Shown here in pieces: positions 37,460-45,864 of a stretch of DNA of 64,000 nt. The notes under the pieces are model-generated. The model made no database searches, was not told where the DNA came from, and saw only the letters and a program-made list of their open reading frames with translations. Origin of the DNA: Zhengella mangrovi (GTDB lineage Bacteria; Pseudomonadota; Alphaproteobacteria; Rhizobiales; Rhizobiaceae); contig NZ_PDVP01000012.1 of assembly GCF_002727065.1 (NCBI RefSeq), forward strand, positions 1-64,000. The letters run 5' to 3'. Numbering within the stretch: the stretch's first letter is position 1; each line of letters opens with the position of its first letter. The position numbers were made by a program, and so were the translations under genes.

Positions 37460-37494
37460 GTTCTTATCATTGAATTGTGTTCAGTATGTTGAAC
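37460..37494 (+). promoter_or_regulatory. Two tandem 16-bp IclR-type operator sites
   Basis: GTTC-N7-TGAAT at 37460-37475 and GTTC-N7-TGAAC at 37479-37494 are two copies of one dyad with starts 19 bases apart, close to two helical turns. The second has perfect GTTCA/TGAAC arms. BlcR is known to bind as a pair of dimers to adjacent inverted repeats, so two sites in this position fit an IclR repressor of similar type. Confidence 0.6.
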
Positions 37495-37582
37495 GATAGC
37501 CAGAAAGCAAGATCCTTTGCAAGTCTGACAAACGCATCGAACATCTTTTCTTTGTAGCTCAAGTGCTGTTTGGGAGGAGAGC

Positions 37583-37972
37583 ATGGCTATGAGCGTGAGG
37601 GACTGGGCTGCCCGGTTCAGCGAAGCCTCGGATCGTGATCCCGCGATCGCGGCAATGGCACGCCATTTTACCTGCGTTTATCTTTGGGACATGGGCGCCG
37701 TGCAGGTCATCGTCCGCATGGTCGATGGCCTGGTCCACGAGATCAACATTGCTCCGGGTCCGCTTGACTCCTACGATTTTGCCCTGCGTGCCAGCCCCGA
37801 GACCTGGCGCGAGTTCGCCCGGCGCGTTCCAGCGCCCATGTATCATGGCATCTGGTCCGCGAGCTTCCGCCGCGACCTGAAGCTCGAGGGCAATCTGCTC
37901 GTTCTCATGCAGAACCTCAGGAACTTCACCATCCAGTTCGAACTGTTGCGCAAGGTGGGTGTACCGGTGTGA
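37583..37972 (+). CDS. SCP2 sterol-carrier-like small protein
   Basis: A 129-residue soluble protein, first gene of the operon, RBS GGGAGGAGA. The C-terminal half (ASPETWREFARRVPAPMYHGIWSA then DLKLEGNLLVLMQNLRNFTIQF) resembles the SCP2 lipid-binding fold, in which a G-D/N-L-L-x-L-M helix closes a hydrophobic tunnel. The N-terminal half has VQVIVRMVDGLVHEINIAPGP, compatible with the SCP2 beta sheet. A role in binding a hydrophobic small molecule is inferred only from this resemblance. Confidence 0.6.
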   Translation: MAMSVRDWAARFSEASDRDPAIAAMARHFTCVYLWDMGAVQVIVRMVDGLVHEINIAPGPLDSYDFALRASPETWREFARRVPAPMYHGIWSASFRRDLKLEGNLLVLMQNLRNFTIQFELLRKVGVPV

Positions 37973-38033
37973 TCCGGAGTTAAAGCCGCCTCCCGCCGGA
38001 CGGGCCGCGTTTATTCAATTCACGGAGTCATCC

Positions 38034-38882
38034 ATGGCCAAGCATTCCCCGGTCATCGGCCGTTACGTCACCATCGAGGTCGATGGCTGCGAATACAAGG
38101 TGTTCTACCTGCGCAACGGGTCCGGAACGCCGCTGGTCTGCCAGCACACCGCGGGCTGTCACAATCACCAGTGGCGCGACCTGCTGGAAGATCCGGAGAT
38201 TACCGCGAATTACGACGTGATCGCCTATGACCTTGCGCGTCACGGAAAGTCCGATCCGCCGCTCAACAAGGAGTGGTGGAAGGAGGAGTACCGGCTGACC
38301 GCCGAGCACTACATGAATTTCATCTTGGCCTTCTGCGATGCGCTGGACCTCGAAGACCCCATCTTCATGGGGTCGTCCTTCGGTGGCAACGTCGCGCTTC
38401 AGCTGGCGCTCCACCATCCCGACCGGTTTCGTGCTGTCATCCCGGTCGAGGCAGCCGAGCATGCGCCCGGGTTCTTCCTGGAATGGTGGCGTCACCCCCA
38501 TGCCAACGCGGCGCAGGTATGCGCCTCGGGTGTTTGGGACCTGATGGCGCCGCAAAGCCCGGACCGGGATCGCTGGCTGACCTGGCACTACTACACCCAA
38601 GGATCGGAGGTCTTCCAGGGCGACCTCTATTTCTATTCCGTCGACCATGATCTGCGCGGGCGCCTCGGCGACATCGACACCGGGCGCTGTCCGGTGATCA
38701 TGATGACGGGCACCTACGACTACCTGACTCCGCCGGAGGCAACCGAGAACACGGCCCGCCAGATCCCGGGGGGAATCTACATCGAGATGGAAGACATCGG
38801 GCATTTTCCAATGTCGGAGAACTACCCGGTCTTTTCGGTTTATCTGAAGGAAGCCCTTCGCCTCATCGAAGAGCGGCGCTGA
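38034..38882 (+). CDS. Alpha/beta hydrolase
   Basis: A 282-residue cytoplasmic hydrolase. The catalytic triad is visible: Ser115 in the nucleophile elbow GSSFGG, Asp229 in TGTYDY, and His257 in EDIGHFPMSE. The oxyanion region is QHTAGCHNHQWRDL. No signal peptide. The ATG at 38034 is chosen because the N-terminal beta strands start at VTIEVDGCEYKVFYL; the frame continues upstream without support. It may hydrolyse an ester or lactone feeding the downstream dehydrogenases. Confidence 0.87.
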   Translation: MAKHSPVIGRYVTIEVDGCEYKVFYLRNGSGTPLVCQHTAGCHNHQWRDLLEDPEITANYDVIAYDLARHGKSDPPLNKEWWKEEYRLTAEHYMNFILAFCDALDLEDPIFMGSSFGGNVALQLALHHPDRFRAVIPVEAAEHAPGFFLEWWRHPHANAAQVCASGVWDLMAPQSPDRDRWLTWHYYTQGSEVFQGDLYFYSVDHDLRGRLGDIDTGRCPVIMMTGTYDYLTPPEATENTARQIPGGIYIEMEDIGHFPMSENYPVFSVYLKEALRLIEERR

Positions 38883-38928
38883 CCGTCATGCTCGTCAGAA
38901 AGACACAGGACACCCCGGGGACATCCAG

Positions 38929-39867
38929 ATGAAGATTATCGAATTCGATGAGAAAGGGCAGCGCGTCACGACCGAGGCGGGATCGTTCCGCTCGACGCTG
39001 GGTGCTGACAGTCTCGCCCCGCGTCCAAGTTTCAAGACGCCCGAACCGGAAGCCGCCGCGCGCAAGCGCGGCAACTCCTCGGGCATCGAGCTTCACATGT
39101 TCCAGACAGGCACGCTCCGGACCAAGGTGAAGTACATCAAGATGAACCAGGGCGAGGAAGACTTCGAGATTCCCGTGCCATGGTTCCTGATCAAGCATCC
39201 GGCCGGCAACGTGGTCATCGACGGCGGCAATGCCGTCGAGGCGGCCATCGACAAGCGCGGGCACTGGGGCGACGTGGTGGACGCCTATGACCCGATCATG
39301 GATGTTGCCGACAATTGCGCTGACCAGTGCCGCTCGGTCGGCGTCGATCCCCAATCCGTGCGTTATGTTCTCCAGTCCCACCTGCACCTCGATCACACCG
39401 GTGCCATCGGGCATTTTCCCAAGGCGCAGATCATCTGCCAGCGGGCAGAATACGAATACGCCTTCAACCCGCACTGGTTTTCGGCCGGCGCCTACATCCG
39501 CGCCGATTTCGACCGGCCCGGGCTGAACTGGAAATTCCTCGGCGGGGAATACACCGACAACTACGACCTGTTCGGTGACGGAACGATCCGCATGATCTTC
39601 ACTCCGGGCCATGCACCGGGGCACCAGTCATTCCTGGTCACGCTGCCGCGGACGGGTCCGGTCCTGCTGACGATCGATGCGGCCTACACGCTTGATCACT
39701 GGGAGGACAAGGCGCTGCCGGGCCTGGTCGTGTCGTCGGCCGACGCCGCCAACTCGGTGGCCAAGCTGCGGCGCATTGCCAGCGACACCAACGCCATGAT
39801 CGTCACGGGCCATGATCCGGAAAACTGGAAGACGTTCCGAAAGGCGCCGAAGGACTTTTACGACTGA
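38929..39867 (+). CDS. Metallo-beta-lactamase-fold lactonase (AttM/BlcC or AHL-lactonase type)
   Basis: A 312-residue dinuclear zinc hydrolase. Metal ligands: HLHLDH (His151, His153, Asp155, His156), His228 in TPGHAPGH, Asp250 in LLTIDAA, and His295 in VTGHDPENW. The GHDPENWKTFRKAP end is characteristic of AttM-type lactonases, which open gamma-butyrolactone and N-acyl-homoserine lactones. It is about 50 residues longer than AttM because of an N-terminal extension (residues 1-50). With the alcohol and aldehyde dehydrogenases at the operon's end, it could give hydroxy acid, semialdehyde, then diacid. Confidence 0.87.
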   Translation: MKIIEFDEKGQRVTTEAGSFRSTLGADSLAPRPSFKTPEPEAAARKRGNSSGIELHMFQTGTLRTKVKYIKMNQGEEDFEIPVPWFLIKHPAGNVVIDGGNAVEAAIDKRGHWGDVVDAYDPIMDVADNCADQCRSVGVDPQSVRYVLQSHLHLDHTGAIGHFPKAQIICQRAEYEYAFNPHWFSAGAYIRADFDRPGLNWKFLGGEYTDNYDLFGDGTIRMIFTPGHAPGHQSFLVTLPRTGPVLLTIDAAYTLDHWEDKALPGLVVSSADAANSVAKLRRIASDTNAMIVTGHDPENWKTFRKAPKDFYD

Positions 39868-39987
39868 CGGCCGGACCTTGGCGCAAGGCGCGGACAAGGG
39901 CGGCTGTGGGCAGGTGACTGCCTGGACAGTGTGTCCCGCTCCGGGTGACCGGACGGGACGGGAGTTTGCAACAAGGAGGAGACGTCA

Positions 39988-41157
39988 ATGAAATTCTTGA
40001 AAGAACTGGCATTGGCCGTGGGCATTCTCGCCATCGGCTCCTCGGCCGTGCTGGCCGAGGGCGTGGACGAGATCAACCCGGAGGTCGCCAAGCGCCTCTA
40101 CAACCCCGACATGCTCGACCCCATGCAGCCGGTCGGGCCGAGCACGCTGCGTGACTTCAAGGCGAAGAACCCGCCGCCGTGGAAGATCGGCTACGCCTCG
40201 TCCTACGCCGGCAACACCTGGCGCGCCAACGCCATGGACGCGCTGCAGAACGAGATCATTCCCAAGTGGAAGGAACTCGGCCTGATCAGCGAAGTCGTTG
40301 TGACCCAGTCGAACCTCAACGACTCCACCCAGATCCAGCAGATGCGCCAGCTGGTCGACCAGGGCGTTGACGCCATTTTCGTCTGCTGCTCCAACCCGAC
40401 GGCCCTGAACCAGACCGTCCAGTACGCGATCGACAAGGGCGTTCCGGTCTTCTCCATGACCGGTTACCTGACGGCGCCCAGCGCCGTGAACTCTTCGGTC
40501 AATTACCAGGTTGCCGGTTTCGAGATCGGCAAGCGCATGGCCGATGAACTCGGCGGTGAGGGCAATGTCCTCGTCGTGGAAGGCATCCCCGGCACCTCCG
40601 GTTCCGACAGCCAGGACCGCGGCGTCAAGGCCGGCCTCGCCACCGCGCCTGGCATCAAGGTGGTCGGCTCCATCGCCGGCATGTGGACCGACCAGGTCGC
40701 CCAGGGCGAAGTGCAGAAGTGGCTCGCCACCCATCCGGGCAAGCTCGACGGCATCGTGGTGCAGTCCGCCGCCGAGATGGGCGTGCTGCGCGCCCTACAG
40801 CAATCCGGCCGGACGGGCGTCAAGGTCGCCATCGGTGGTGAACTCGGGGCGCTCTGCACCTGGCGCAAGAACCCCGACCTGATCTCGGTCGCCGTTCAGA
40901 CCTGGCCGCCGGCCGATGACGTGAACCTCATCTGGCGCATCATGATGCGCACGTTGCAGGGCCAGGGTCCGAAGGTTCAGTCGGTTCTCGTCGATCCGGT
41001 CACCATCACCCACGACGACGTGATGAAGCTGCTGCCGGAGAATTGCGACGAGAATGCGCAGAACTGGCTCAACGTCGGCGCCGAGAAGTGGGGTTCCGAG
41101 GAATACCTCGACCAGTTCTTCGTCAATCCTGCCGACCCGACCAAGTACAAGCCCTGA
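39988..41157 (+). CDS. Sugar-type ABC transporter solute-binding protein (second importer)
   Basis: Periplasmic Peripla_BP_4 protein, 389 residues, longer than usual (about 310-340). Signal peptide residues 1-23 (MKFLKELALAVGILAIGSSAVLA). A 40-residue N-terminal segment (GVDEINPEVAKRLYNPDML...) precedes the fold, which begins at WKIGYASSYAGNTWRANAM. Cleft hinge LVDQGVDAIFVCCSNPTALNQTV. RBS AAGGAGGAG is the strongest in the operon. Followed by a 26-base stem-loop. Confidence 0.88.
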   Translation: MKFLKELALAVGILAIGSSAVLAEGVDEINPEVAKRLYNPDMLDPMQPVGPSTLRDFKAKNPPPWKIGYASSYAGNTWRANAMDALQNEIIPKWKELGLISEVVVTQSNLNDSTQIQQMRQLVDQGVDAIFVCCSNPTALNQTVQYAIDKGVPVFSMTGYLTAPSAVNSSVNYQVAGFEIGKRMADELGGEGNVLVVEGIPGTSGSDSQDRGVKAGLATAPGIKVVGSIAGMWTDQVAQGEVQKWLATHPGKLDGIVVQSAAEMGVLRALQQSGRTGVKVAIGGELGALCTWRKNPDLISVAVQTWPPADDVNLIWRIMMRTLQGQGPKVQSVLVDPVTITHDDVMKLLPENCDENAQNWLNVGAEKWGSEEYLDQFFVNPADPTKYKP

Positions 41158-41172
41158 CAGGCATCCCGACAC

Positions 41173-41198
41173 GGACCGTCGCCGCGCGGCGGCGGTCC
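41173..41198 (+). promoter_or_regulatory. GC-rich stem-loop after the second sugar-type binding-protein gene
   Basis: GGACCGTCGCCGC pairs with GCGGCGGCGGTCC, up to 13 pairs with one U-G wobble (the four central bases would form the loop). It begins 16 bases after the binding-protein stop. A short CTCTTT follows, too weak for a clear intrinsic terminator, so attenuation or mRNA protection is likelier. Confidence 0.65.
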
Positions 41199-41232
41199 CT
41201 CTTTCCCGGGCAGCAACGAAGTTCGATCACCC

Positions 41233-42981
41233 ATGACCGCAACCGAGCACGACATCACACAGACGGCAGCGAGGCGAGAGACCATCGCTGTCCGGAATGT
41301 GAAGAAGTTTTTCGGGCCGACCCGTGCGCTCGATGGCGTCAGCTTTTCGGCCTGCGCCGGGGAAATCCATGCCATCGTCGGCGGGAACGGTTGCGGCAAG
41401 TCCACCATGGCCAAGGTGGTCTCGGGAGTTCTGCCGATCGATTCCGGATCCGTGTCGATCCTGGGTGAGACGCCCTCGACCCCGGCCGAAAGCAAGGCGC
41501 TCGGTATTTCCACCGTCTACCAGGAAGTGTTGGTAGCCGATGAAAGTACCGTCGCGGACAACATCTTCATGGGCGCCGACGCGCTTTTCTCGAAAAACCT
41601 TTCGCACGAACGAAAGGTGCAGCGCGCCGCGCAGTTGATGAAGGACCTGGCCGGCGAGCCTGTCGATCCCCATGCGATCGCCGGTACTTTGCCGCTCGGC
41701 CTCAAGCAGTGGATCACGATTGCGCGTGCGCTCGTCAGCGAACCGAAGATCCTCATTCTCGACGAAAGTTCCGCGGCGCTCGATTTCGACAGCACCGAAC
41801 GGCTGTTCGCCAAGATGAGGGAACTGCGCGACAGCGGAACGACGATCCTGATCGTCACGCATCGCATTGCCGAACTGATCCGCATTTCCGATCGGGCAAC
41901 GGTCCTGCGCGACGGGCGCGATGTCGGTGTGCTCGAAAAGGAAGAAATCACCGAGAAGAACCTGCTCGCCCTGATGACGGGAGACGAGAGCGCGGATCAT
42001 GGCCATGGACACGCCGCCCCGCAGCCCGTCGACGATACACCGGCCATGGTTGGCGAGGGTATCGGCGTCTGGGCCGGAACGAAGCCGTTTGATTTCCGCC
42101 TGCGGCGTGGCGAGATCGTCGGGGTGGCCGGCCTCGACGGACAGGGCCAGGATGCGTTCGTCAGGGCCATCGCCGGCGTCGAGCCCGTGCTGACGGGAAC
42201 GGTCCGCGTACTGGACCGCAACGGCGACCGGCATTTCGTCCGCTCCCTTGCCGATGCGGTGAAAAACCGGATCGCCTATGTCTCCGGAGATCGCAAGCGG
42301 GAAGGCATTTTCGCCTCGCTGTCGATCTTCGAGAACATGGTGATGCCGCTCTACCGCGAGAAGAAGCGTGGCGGCATCCTCGGTCTGATCGACTGGGGAA
42401 CGCTGGGCGCGATCTTCAAGCGCGAAGCCGGGAATCTCCTGATCAAGTTCGGCCTGCGCGAGGATCGCATCACGTCACTGTCCGGTGGCAACCAGCAGAA
42501 GGTCTTGATCGGGCGCGGCTTCGCGATGCGTCCCGACGTGATCGTGCTCAACGATCCGGCTCGCGGTATCGACGTGGGAGCCAAGAGCGAACTCTACAAG
42601 CACCTGCGGACGTTTGCGGGTGAGGGGAAGTCCGTCGTTTACCTATCGTCCGAACTGGAGGAGTTCATCGGCTTCGCCACGCGCGTCATCGTGTTTCGCG
42701 ACGGCAAGCCCTTCGATGCTTTCGACGGGCGGACACTGGATCCCAAGAAGGTCCTCGAGGCGATGTTCGGCCAGACGGACGGTTCCGGTCTGGCCGCATC
42801 GCTGGATATCGCGCCGCGTCATGCTCCCGTGGCACCTCTTGATCGGGACAACACGCGAGATGCCATACCCGCTCAAAGGGCGGCGAAGCGCGATGGCCTG
42901 CCCAGGTCCATCCGGATCGTGGAGTTCGAGGGCGGTGTCCGCAAGGCGCGGGATGTCAACCCGGAAGGGCCGCGCCCATGA
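41233..42981 (+). CDS. Sugar-type ABC transporter double ATPase with C-terminal extension
   Basis: RbsA-like, 582 residues against about 500 usual. Domain 1: Walker A GGNGCGKSTMAKVVSG, signature degenerate as LPLGLKQWITIARAL, Walker B ILILDESSAALD. Domain 2: GVAGLDGQGQDAFVRAI replaces Walker A (normal degeneration), [15 protein letters not shown] and VIVLNDPARGID intact. The extra residues are a His/Asp-rich linker near 256-266 and a polar tail of about 70 residues after MFGQTDGSG. The tail has no recognisable domain. Overlaps the permease by 4 bases. Confidence 0.88.
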   Translation: MTATEHDITQTAARRETIAVRNVKKFFGPTRALDGVSFSACAGEIHAIVGGNGCGKSTMAKVVSGVLPIDSGSVSILGETPSTPAESKALGISTVYQEVLVADESTVADNIFMGADALFSKNLSHERKVQRAAQLMKDLAGEPVDPHAIAGTLPLGLKQWITIARALVSEPKILILDESSAALDFDSTERLFAKMRELRDSGTTILIVTHRIAELIRISDRATVLRDGRDVGVLEKEEITEKNLLALMTGDESADHGHGHAAPQPVDDTPAMVGEGIGVWAGTKPFDFRLRRGEIVGVAGLDGQGQDAFVRAIAGVEPVLTGTVRVLDRNGDRHFVRSLADAVKNRIAYVSGDRKREGIFASLSIFENMVMPLYREKKRGGILGLIDWGTLGAIFKREAGNLLIKFGLREDRITSLSGGNQQKVLIGRGFAMRPDVIVLNDPARGIDVGAKSELYKHLRTFAGEGKSVVYLSSELEEFIGFATRVIVFRDGKPFDAFDGRTLDPKKVLEAMFGQTDGSGLAASLDIAPRHAPVAPLDRDNTRDAIPAQRAAKRDGLPRSIRIVEFEGGVRKARDVNPEGPRP

Positions 42982-44441
42982 GCCAGGCCGGCATGACACT
43001 GGACGGAAATGGCGAGGCAGTGCCGGAGACCGAGGCGGCCGCAATGGTCCGCGGCGGCCGCGCCAATCCCTTCCTGCTGGTCCCCATCACGCTGTTTTTC
43101 CTGCTGCTCGGTCTTGCCGTTCTCCGCTCGCCGAGCCTCATGACCTCCTATGGCCTCGGCAGCGCCGTGATCGTCGCGACGCCGCTGATCCTGGCAACCT
43201 ATGCGCTGATGGCATCCGTCATCTCCGGCCGTGGCACGGTCGACCTGTCCATCGGCCCGCTCATTGGCTTCATCAACGTCACGCTGATCCAGCTCTACGC
43301 GGCGGAAATCCTCCAGAACCCGATTGCGATCTTCGCCTATGCGATCGCGCTCGGGGCCCTTTACCAGTTCGTTTTTGCGCTGATCGTCATCTACGTTCGC
43401 GTGCAGCCCATCATCGTGTCGCTGTCGGGCTACCTGGCGCTGTCCGGCATCAACCTCGTGATCCTGCCCCGGCCAGGCGGCATGGCCCCCCAGTTCATGG
43501 CGGACTGGGGCCTCGGCACCTCGATTTTCTCTCCGGTCTTCGTCATCCTGGTGCTGGCGACGCTGGCATGGCTCCTGTTCACGCGGACGGCCTTCTACAC
43601 CCACCTCCGCCTCATGGGATCAGACGAGCGCGCGGCCTACACCTCGGGCGTGCCGATCTTCATCGTGCGCATCGGTGCCCACATCATCTCCGGGGGTTTT
43701 GCAGGCCTTGCCGCGATCGCCTTCACGGCGCTGATCTCGTCCGGCGATCCCTCACAGGGAACCACATACACGCTGATCGCCGTAACCGCACTGGTGCTCG
43801 GCGGCGCCTCCCTTGGCGGCGGACGGGCCGGCGTCTTCGGGTCCTTCCTTGGCGCGGTGAACCTCTATCTGATCACATACGTGCTGGCGACGTTCAACTT
43901 CGGCGCGGTCCAGAGTTTCGTCACCAACCTGGCCTACGGGTCGATCCTGGTGATCTCCCTGCTGCTGACCCTCATCATCCCCTTCATCCAGCGCCACATC
44001 CACAATTTCTCGCCGGTTCTCTATTTCGTCGTCCTTGGCGTGGTCGCGCTCGGGGTCATTCTTCACGCGACCAACGACCACGATCCCCGGGCGCGCCGCG
44101 CGCCGGCGGAAACGGCCGTCGTGACGATGCAGGTGCTCGAACCGATCCCTGCGGACCAGCTTTACGTCGGCCCTCTCGAAGTCGCGCGGCCCGATGCCAG
44201 GACGGACGAATTGCGCCGCGATGCCGTTCCGATGATCCTGTCGGCCATCCTCCTGGTGGTGATCGCGGTCTTCCTGCGCCTTGCGGTCAGCCGTTCGAAC
44301 CGCAGGACCGTTGCGCCCGCGGTGGCCGTGGTGGTGGCCTCGCTGGTGCTTCTTGCAGCCTATCTCGTGCGGGAGCAGGCGGATGACGGTGCGGGCACAC
44401 CGCCGCAGGCACCGGCCGGAAATACGGAGCGCGTCCAATGA
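42978..44441 (+). CDS. Sugar-type ABC transporter permease, enlarged (1)
   Basis: BPD_transp_2 permease, 487 residues against about 320 usual. The core spans about residues 25-340 (SVISGRGTVDLSIGPLIGFINVT; VTALVLGGASLGGGRAGVFGSFLGA). It is followed by an extra hydrophobic segment, a cytoplasmic or periplasmic linker with YVGPLEVARPDARTDELR, and two more hydrophobic segments (about 410-435 and 447-470). The C-terminal extension is unusual for the family and has no homologue I recognise. Coupled by 4-base overlaps to both neighbours. Confidence 0.87.
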   Translation: MSQAGMTLDGNGEAVPETEAAAMVRGGRANPFLLVPITLFFLLLGLAVLRSPSLMTSYGLGSAVIVATPLILATYALMASVISGRGTVDLSIGPLIGFINVTLIQLYAAEILQNPIAIFAYAIALGALYQFVFALIVIYVRVQPIIVSLSGYLALSGINLVILPRPGGMAPQFMADWGLGTSIFSPVFVILVLATLAWLLFTRTAFYTHLRLMGSDERAAYTSGVPIFIVRIGAHIISGGFAGLAAIAFTALISSGDPSQGTTYTLIAVTALVLGGASLGGGRAGVFGSFLGAVNLYLITYVLATFNFGAVQSFVTNLAYGSILVISLLLTLIIPFIQRHIHNFSPVLYFVVLGVVALGVILHATNDHDPRARRAPAETAVVTMQVLEPIPADQLYVGPLEVARPDARTDELRRDAVPMILSAILLVVIAVFLRLAVSRSNRRTVAPAVAVVVASLVLLAAYLVREQADDGAGTPPQAPAGNTERVQ

Positions 44442-45814
44442 CCGTTTCGGCCAATCCTCCGTCCCTCGGACTGCCGGCGACCATCATCGGCCTCGTCGCC
44501 GGTGTCATCCTGACCGCGATCGGCGTCGTCTACGGTTTCATCCAGGGGCTGTCCGTCCAGATCATCATCCTGTCGGCCATCGCCACGCTCGGCGCCTTCG
44601 TCTGGGCCTGGCGGTTCGTGCTCGGACAGTTCATGAACCAGGATGCCGAACCGCTGGGCGAGGGGCAGATCAGCGAGGGACGGCGCGTCTGGCTCCAGTT
44701 CCGTCCGGCCATCTACGGCCTTCTGGTCCTGCTGGCCCTTTTCATCATCCTGTCGCTCACCATCGACGGCTTCTTCAATGTCTGGAACGTCGTCTCGTTC
44801 CTGATCATCCTGACCATCATCGTGCTGACACGGACTCTTGGGCGCCATTTCCAGGAAAACCGCTCGGCCTTCATCGGCATCATGGTCCTGTGCGGACTGT
44901 TTTCGATCGGGTCGATGAACATCGAGGGGTTCGCCTCCGCCAACAACATCAAGTCGATGCTGTTGTTTGCATCGTTTCTCGGAATCGCATCGGTCGGCCA
45001 GACGCTGGTGGCGCTTCTCGGCGGTCTCGACCTGTCCATTCCCTTCATCATCGGCGCCGCAAACGTCGGCCTGCTCTACCTCATCGGACTCGGCGTCCCG
45101 CCCTGGCTGGCCGCCATCATCGTGCTGGCCATTGGCACGCTGCTGGGCGTGATCAACGGCCTGTTGAGCTACCGCCTGCAGGGGCAGGCGCTGATCGTGA
45201 CGCTCGGCACCGGCTTTGCCATCTCCGGCGGCGTCCAGATCATCACCTCGATCGGTTCGGCCTATTCCGGCAACGTCTTCGGCCAGGTGCCGCCCTGGTT
45301 GTCCAATCTCGCCGCAATGAACGGCTCGACCTTCGGCCTGCCGTTTCCGCCGGTGATTGCCATCTGGGGCCTGGTGCTGATCGTCCTGATCGCCGGCATG
45401 CGGCTGACGGTCTATGGCCGCTACCTCTACGCGCTCGGCGTGAACAGGACATCGGCCAAGCGGGTGATGATTTCGGAACTGGGATACTGGGTGACCATGT
45501 ATGCCATCTCCGGCTTTTTCGCCGCGCTGACCGGCGGGCTTCTGCTCGGCTGGTCGGGTGGCGGGTTCATCGGCGTTGGCGACCAGTATCTCTTCCTGAC
45601 GCTTGCCGCTGTGGTCGTGGGCGGAACGTCGCTGCTCGGCGGGCAGGGCGGATACGGCTTCACCGTCATCGGCGTGCTGGTTCTCCAGGTTCTCTCGTCA
45701 TTCCTGATCGGCATCGGCCTGGATTTCGAATGGCAGCAATTCATTTTCGGTCTTCTGATCCTGCCGATGGTCGCGCTTTACGCGCGCTCCCCGCACATCA
45801 GAACCCAAATCTAG
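44438..45814 (+). CDS. Sugar-type ABC transporter permease, enlarged (2)
   Basis: BPD_transp_2 permease, 458 residues. An N-terminal addition of about 100 residues contains two hydrophobic segments (residues 10-34 and 38-58) and a charged linker before the core. The core shows SVGQTLVALLGGLDLSIPFIIGAANVG and VVVGGTSLLGGQGGYGFTVIGVLVLQVL. With the other permease it would give a complex that carries additional helices at both the N- and C-termini, which is atypical. Stop at 45814. Confidence 0.87.
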   Translation: MTVSANPPSLGLPATIIGLVAGVILTAIGVVYGFIQGLSVQIIILSAIATLGAFVWAWRFVLGQFMNQDAEPLGEGQISEGRRVWLQFRPAIYGLLVLLALFIILSLTIDGFFNVWNVVSFLIILTIIVLTRTLGRHFQENRSAFIGIMVLCGLFSIGSMNIEGFASANNIKSMLLFASFLGIASVGQTLVALLGGLDLSIPFIIGAANVGLLYLIGLGVPPWLAAIIVLAIGTLLGVINGLLSYRLQGQALIVTLGTGFAISGGVQIITSIGSAYSGNVFGQVPPWLSNLAAMNGSTFGLPFPPVIAIWGLVLIVLIAGMRLTVYGRYLYALGVNRTSAKRVMISELGYWVTMYAISGFFAALTGGLLLGWSGGGFIGVGDQYLFLTLAAVVVGGTSLLGGQGGYGFTVIGVLVLQVLSSFLIGIGLDFEWQQFIFGLLILPMVALYARSPHIRTQI

Positions 45815-45825
45815 GAAGACATGCC

Positions 45826-45864
45826 ATGAAGTCGGACATGATACGCAAGGGGAGTGCAAGGTGA
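45826..45864 (+). CDS. Possible 12-codon leader peptide coupled to the opsin-like gene
   Basis: ATG at 45826 opens MKSDMIRKGSAR and stops at TGA 45862-45864. AGGAAG lies 7-8 bases upstream of the ATG, and the stop overlaps the opsin start as TGATG. This would couple opsin translation to the leader. Only the sequence geometry supports it; chance cannot be excluded. Confidence 0.3.
   Translation: MKSDMIRKGSAR

Noticed and set aside
38929-39867. Dedicated quorum-quenching AHL lactonase
   Set aside because: The fold permits it, but the operon partners (semialdehyde and hydroxy-acid dehydrogenases, IclR) favour a catabolic lactonase; AHL activity could be secondary.
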